A DNA stretch of 11,087 nt from Hemicentrotus pulcherrimus. Taxonomy: Eukaryota > Echinodermata > Echinoidea > Camarodonta > Strongylocentrotidae. Each line of letters begins with the position of its first letter. Positions within the stretch are counted from its first letter, which is position 1. A program made the position numbers and the translations under genes. Below are positions 6,716 through 11,087 of this stretch, one piece after another. The notes beneath the pieces are model-generated. The model made no database searches, was not told the origin of the DNA, and worked only from the letters and a program-made list of their open reading frames with translations. The stretch covers positions 42,317-53,403 of the forward strand of contig BEXV01001701.1 in assembly GCA_003118195.1 (NCBI GenBank), in the 5' to 3' direction.

Positions 6716-6970
6716 TTCAATTCAGTTTATTTTATATTTCTTTAAAGACACAAATAAACATGGATAGCAAGTATAGCAATTAAGAAGTGATGCAATTAAT
6801 GAAAGAAACATAAACATACATTTAAAGGTGACATAAAATACAAAAAGAAGGATGAAGTGCATGGCCTGTGAGGGATTAGCTAAGACCATCAGCCTGTTGG
6901 GCTAATCCCCATTTTACTAATCTTAAAATGAGGTTGAAATAATAAAAAGTGAGTAAATTACATTATATCA
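6716..6970 (-). mobile_element. Putative 3' end of a minus-strand retroposon or transcript
   Basis: Read on the minus strand, the segment ends in an A-rich stretch with AATAAA (complement of 6726-6731) followed by ctgaattgaac, the sort of tail seen at the 3' ends of many invertebrate LINE-type retroposons and some transcripts. Within it, GGGATTAGC (6872-6880) and GCTAATCCC (6901-6909) form a perfect 9-bp stem with a 21-base loop, a feature that could serve as a 3' RNA hairpin. No reverse transcriptase coding sequence is present, so this would be a 5'-truncated copy. A 3' UTR of a host gene is the alternative. Confidence 0.35.
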
Positions 6971-6994
6971 TTACAATTGAAGGTGAGAGAAGAA

Positions 6995-7009
6995 TGAGAG
7001 AGAGAGAGG
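6995..7009 (+). repeat. (GA)n microsatellite
   Basis: A short run of GA dinucleotides inside a purine-rich stretch. Confidence 0.7.
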
Positions 7010-8580
7010 AAAAACAAGTTTGCAAAGCCTCCACATTTTAAACAACTGTAAACTAACAACAGCGAGGGCGCAAGTATAAAAAGTGTTTTTTTGTAACTGA
7101 AAGATGAAAGGTGGTCTGGTTGAATTAGGGCCTTTGTTGAATACTTTTAGATGTAAGCGATAGTATGTCACATTCTCAAGGGAGGTAAATCAGGATGAAT
7201 AAAATTTTCACATACTTGAAAAATAGAAAGTTACAAAACTTGGCAAGGGTATGAATAATTTAGTTGTTATAACGGTATATGTAACAAATCTTGACAGATA
7301 CGAATGAAACAGAACAACAGAATAACATAGAGGATACGGTATATCATTTCAGGGTCTGTCATATTTACATGGACACTAGGGCAAACATCATTGAAGAAAT
7401 TTCTCCATGTCAATAGAACAAATGTGTTACAAGCATGTAGAATCACCTTCTACATTTAGTTAAGTAAACAATCGTTTATGAACTGCAGGTGTTACGCTCA
7501 AACACTATGTATATGTATTTCCATTCATGCACCAACAATTGAACCGTACTTATGAGAATTGTTCAAGGATTGTTAAACAGTCATTTCTTAACATGAAGGT
7601 TATTTAGAATGCTAATTGAAGGTTTCATGAATGAACATGGCAGGGGTTCGTGCACTTATGAACTACGGGATGCATCAATTGTTTAGAGCATATGAAAGTT
7701 TGTGATGTCAACCTTGTGACTTTTAGCAGACGAAATTATGATCTGAAATATGTTTGGATTTTGGAACAAACATTTTGATTGCGATTTTTGCTTTAGGGCA
7801 TGGTTGTTTGTTTGTTTGTTAACGTATTCCATCTTCTGTAATGCAAAACTCAAGCAATTATTATTTCCTTTCTGGGATTAGCATTCTAGTTTTAGAGTTC
7901 TCTTCTTTACAAAAGAGGCTGAACGATAGTGGCATTTCAAAAAAATTAATTAGAAATTAATCTTTTTCCAAATTTCCTTCACCCTTTTGTGGCTTTATTC
8001 AAGTGAAATGGCAGTTACTTTAGATGAAAACAAGGCGAACCAGGTAACATGCTATCATGCATGCATTCAGACGTTACGGAACACTGCATTCATTCATTTA
8101 GCTGTATTTACCAGTTATACTAAAGTCCCATGTATAGAGATTGACAGCTGGGTGAACTTTACATTGTGAGATAAATCGAAATACAATAGATAGAGCTACC
8201 CGTTTATCAAAATCAGTGCATCTCTTTTAGTTCCACATTAATCTGAATCTCTGAAAGTCCCCGTTAATTTTGATTACGAAAAAAAGAATGGTTTGTACTT
8301 CATAGACAAGAAGCATGATGTTGTCATGAGTATTATGAACCAACAAATCCTTCTCTATGACCGGCTCTATTGGTTCATAAATACGCTGATGATATTCAGA
8401 GTATTTATTTTAAATCTTTCCAACTCATATCCTTTTGGAATGTGTAGTACTATAGAAGCTAATGCATACATGTAACCCTCAGCTACACATTGTGAATAGC
8501 TTTCCGAACTGTGTGTAACTTGGAAAATGATTCGATCTTATATTTGTTCAACTGCAAACACCAACATATTTTTCTGATGG
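7010..8580. other. AT-rich non-coding stretch, no gene seen
   Basis: A short (TTTG)n run lies at about 7804-7820. Three open frames of 60-66 codons (6971-7171 minus, 7987-8169 plus, 8293-8475 plus) have no recognisable domain, are of chance length for this composition, and lack convincing splice or promoter context. No RNA gene or clear transposon boundary is recognised. Confidence 0.5.
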
Positions 8581-8592
8581 TAATATATGATG

Positions 8593-8617
8593 GCTATCAG
8601 GCATAGCTATCAGGCAT
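8593..8617 (+). repeat. Tandem duplication of a 12-mer
   Basis: GCTATCAGGCAT occurs twice exactly, at 8593-8604 and 8606-8617, with one base between. Confidence 0.85.
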
Positions 8618-8663
8618 CACCTTCAAGACGCGAAAGCTTTACAAACATCTTCATTTTTTCCTT

Positions 8664-8698
8664 CTTAGCCCTCTCCCCCTACTTAGCCCTCTCCCCCA
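8664..8698 (+). repeat. Tandem duplication of a pyrimidine-rich 18-mer
   Basis: cttagccctctcccc is repeated head to tail at 8664 and 8682, differing only at the last base. It lies 50 bases from the previous duplication, so two independent small slippage or repair events sit close together. Confidence 0.85.
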
Positions 8699-9655
8699 TT
8701 AAAATAACAGTATCAAACAGCCTTTTATGATGAAAGGCCTTCTCTTTTCTTCATGTTTGCTGGAGGATTTAACAAAACTTTTAAAAGACCACATTTTATG
8801 GTTTCCCTCTTTAATCTGAAAAGTGGAATAGTTTATTGAGAGGTCACACAAATCAAAGAACTTTTACAATTCTTTTCCATTGTAATGTAATTGGGGCCCC
8901 TGGTCATATCTTCTTTTGTCCTATCAGGGGTTTTGTATATCTCCATGTTTTGGACCTTGAAATATCCAGACGAGGAGGTTTCGAGGAAAGAGAAAAAAAG
9001 ATGATCGTTTGTAGCTAGCCATGTTTTTTTCTTTTTTCGGTGTCACAACATTTGCTCTAGTGACGATTCCTCCTGGCTGTATTTTGTCAAAAATATAGGG
9101 CTATGGAGAGGGTTGCTATAGAGAACCGAAGCTTGTGAAGTCATAAAAATCAATTTTTAGGATTTCTCAATTTTTTCTTCATTTTCCGAAAGAACATCAA
9201 AAATAATGTCAAAAGGTTGAAAACCATTAGAATTATGATACTGATTAAGGTAATACTAACAAGCTTTTAGTTTTTTCTCCGGATTAGAATATAGCAAAGA
9301 AGATAATCCATTCTTTAAAATCAATTAGATGAGTTAGATGTATAGGATATCAACAAAGCATTTCTTAAAGATTGGAGACAGGCTGGCTGTAGACCCAAAG
9401 GCTTCAAACTGAAAATATCTACTATTTGGATGTGCATCGGTTCTGTGTAGAAGCAATCTTAATTTATCTTTTCCAGACACCATTACCTTCACTAGATTTA
9501 TTTCATTATCAAATCAGCTTGTCACTTCAATGTAGCACTGCCTGTAGAGGACCCCTGCCATGAATAGATTTGTACAAGTCATGCTGTTAATTGCTACATT
9601 TCAGGTTTAAACCTCAGAGGACTATCAAAGGCTACTGGCCCTCTGACTTAACAGA
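8699..9655. other. AT-rich non-coding stretch, no gene seen
   Basis: No repeat or RNA gene is recognised. A 60-codon frame at 8836-9018 ends in a charged run (Glu, Arg, Lys) but has no domain and no supporting context. Confidence 0.5.
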
Positions 9656-9673
9656 ATTACACACGTGTGTAAT
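9656..9673. repeat. Perfect 18-bp palindrome
   Basis: ATTACACACGTGTGTAAT is fully self-complementary, centred on CACGTG, an E-box core. It lies just upstream of the ~85-bp repeat cluster. Whether it is bound by a bHLH factor cannot be told from sequence alone. Confidence 0.7.
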
Positions 9674-9708
9674 CACTACCTGCTAAGTTTATATACTTTA
9701 CATGTGAA

Positions 9709-9741
9709 GTTGTCTGTCGAGAGCCAGAACTCTAATTCTTC
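9709..9741 (-). repeat. Inverted copy of the ~85-bp repeat core
   Basis: The complement of 9711-9730 reads ttctggctctcgacagaca, nearly identical to the core ttctggctctcaacagaca of the copy at 9952. The next bases, complement gaattaga, match the gattaga part of the direct copies. Confidence 0.6.
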
Positions 9742-10080
9742 ACAGAATTAACGCCCTTCCTGGTTCTCAGTCTGAACAGATGACCTACATGCCATACATG
9801 TAATTTCAAGGGGTTCTGTATAAGGAGTTCCTCTGTTAGGAGCAATAAGGGAATTCACTCATTCAAGTTTACACTGATTAGATGCCCCTCTGGCTCCAAA
9901 CAGACAGTGTCGCTCGCTGAGATCGAGGCAGAAGGGTTCATTACTTATACCATTTACACTGATTAGACGACTTTCTGGCTCTCAACAGACAGTGCCATTT
10001 GCTCAGCCTCCAAGGTACGGTAGATGGGTTCATCCATACAATTTACAGAGTTAATGCCCTTCTAGCTCTGGAGCAATATT
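9739..10080 (+). repeat. Degenerate ~85-bp direct repeat, four copies
   Basis: Copies begin at about 9739, 9867, 9952 and 10041. Each starts with ttacac-gattaga-like or acagaattaa-like sequence, then gcccttctggctct, then acagacagtg in the best copies. The inter-copy part repeatedly ends gggttcat or ggaattcactc and then tttaca. Spacing is 85 bases between copies 2 and 3, 89 between 3 and 4, and 128 between 1 and 2. Copy 4 is cut short after gagcaat. Confidence 0.7.
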
Positions 10081-10154
10081 TTCTTTTGTCATCTCAAAAA
10101 CTTGAGACTAGTTGTGAAGATTGATCACCCAGATTCCGAGCAGTGATGTATATA

Positions 10155-10215
10155 TGATCGATGCGGTAAGGTGTTAGGAGGCAGCCTCATGAGTTATGGG
10201 TAGGCGGCATCGTCA
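10155..10215. repeat. Nested hairpin
   Basis: The outer stem pairs TGA-t-CGATGC (10155-10164) with GCATCG-TCA (10207-10215) with one bulge. The inner stem pairs GAGG (10178-10181) with CCTC (10185-10188). It is plausible as an RNA fold, but no family is recognised. Confidence 0.4.
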
Positions 10216-10274
10216 CATGGCATTATGAATATGCGCTGAAATACAGTGTTCCCTTTTTGTAAAAATTGGATGCG

Positions 10275-10297
10275 CTCTCTCTCTCTCTCTATCTCTA
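10275..10297 (+). repeat. (CT)n microsatellite
   Basis: About eight CT units followed by atctct. Confidence 0.8.
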
Positions 10298-10366
10298 AAG
10301 ATGTGAAGTTGTGAACCATTTAAATATGATGTAAGTTTTTTGTTAAGAAATTATTTATCTTTTCAG

Positions 10367-10507
10367 AATCAAAATCAGGTTTGCATGAATTAATGATAAA
10401 ACCATGCAGTTATGCTGTGTCCCCATGTTATGTGCATCATTGAATACTCTGTCTGGATGTAAAGCACTTAAAATGATTAATGAGTTCATTAATCAAAGTC
10501 AGGTTTA
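10367..10507 (+). repeat. Direct word pair with a 20-bp palindrome
   Basis: aatcaaaatcaggttt at 10367 and aatcaaagtcaggttt at 10491 differ at one base. The second begins inside the palindrome GATTAATGA, GT, TCATTAATC at 10475-10494, and gaattaatga near 10387 echoes its left half. Confidence 0.6.
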
Positions 10508-10762
10508 ATGGTTTTTATAATGGTCTCATGTCAAAATGATGAATATGCAAAATGTAGTACGATTTCCTCTTAAGGGTTTAGTCTACTACATTAATTTGAA
10601 TTATTTATGAAAATAGAAGTTTATGTTTTAAGTACTTTACACAAAAATGTAGACAGTCACCCACTATAGCATCTTTCAAACTTTAGGAGTTAAGTAATAT
10701 GCGTTTGTTTTAGTCCTAAATCGTGCACTGTTAACAGGGAAAAAATATATATTTATTTTTAG

Positions 10763-10886
10763 GGGGCTACTTTCCAAGCTTGCCTGAATGAAGATAACAT
10801 TCTAAAATTTGTTTTACATTGAACTATATGCAAATTTATGGGGGCTCTTTTCTGATTTTCGGGGGCTCATTTGGGCATTTCGGGGG
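10763..10886 (+). repeat. Recurring GGGGGCT tracts, G-quadruplex potential
   Basis: GGGGGCT occurs at about 10762, 10840, 10861 and 10882, with a GGG at 10873. The last four tracts (10840-10886) have intervals of 16, 7 and 6 bases, so a quadruplex is possible if one long loop is allowed. A C-rich stretch, gccccgcgccccc, follows at 10894-10906 and could pair with the G tracts instead. Confidence 0.5.
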
Positions 10887-10906
10887 CTAATTCGCCCCGC
10901 GCCCCC

Positions 10907-11087
10907 GTGTATTTTTTTCACTGGCATTGTATTTGAATTTGACCTGGAATTATTTGTCTAAATATACCACTTGATTATAACCATAAGTGCAGAGCATAAA
11001 AGTAGACCAAAATATTGTGTATTTTAACTGATTCCCATCTGAAATTATTTTCAGAAATATTCCCCTCTGCTTACAATATTACATATA
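10907..11087. other. AT-rich end of window, nothing recognised
   Basis: Ordinary AT-rich sequence with no repeat, RNA or coding signal that I can support. Confidence 0.5.

Overview
This window looks like non-coding nuclear DNA from a marine invertebrate, most likely a sea urchin or another echinoderm. The reasons are an AT-rich background, frequent tacatgta and taggccta words, several poly-G runs of 8-12 bases, and a tRNA-derived SINE with a (CCA)n tail that resembles the SURF1-type SINEs of sea urchins. The taxon is an inference. Nothing looks bacterial: no dense ORFs, no operons and no ribosome binding sites. I found no protein-coding gene or exon I can defend. The longest open frames (60-136 codons) are low-complexity, lack recognisable domains, or lie across repeats.

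Layout. Positions 1-1137 are plain AT-rich sequence with poly-G runs and a CpG-richer patch near 700-920. Positions 1138-1480 are a C-poor, A-rich cryptic simple repeat. Positions 1701-2432 form a composite: two diverged ~70-bp direct repeats flank unrelated sequence and a 263-bp foldback element (2056-2318), whose stem holds four CTTGRTATCAAG words in mirror-symmetric positions. Positions 2640-2920 hold poly-G and a canonical G-quadruplex motif inside a short inverted repeat. Two short perfect hairpins lie at 3172-3189 and 3636-3664. Positions 3907-4240 are a nested tandem repeat: 11/12-bp TATAAA units embedded in ~50-bp degenerate units. The SINE (4419-4612) is the best-supported element. 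A weak short-LTR-like segment follows at 4758-4894, then a structured inverted repeat at 5130-5200.

In the right half, 6371-6715 holds two ~105-bp direct repeats. Beside them, 6716-6970 looks like the 3' end of a minus-strand retroposon. Positions 6970-9600 are largely featureless. Positions 9709-10080 hold a degenerate ~85-bp repeat in four direct copies and one inverted copy. The last kilobase has a nested hairpin, a CT microsatellite, a 20-bp palindrome and a cluster of GGGGGCT tracts.

The content is therefore repeat-derived and structural, with no genes that act together. I do not see a convincing new biological system. The most unusual items are the foldback with mirrored palindromes, the alternating 11/12-bp TATAAA array and the mixed-orientation ~85-bp repeat. 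All coordinates were read by eye; no alignment, folding or database search was run.
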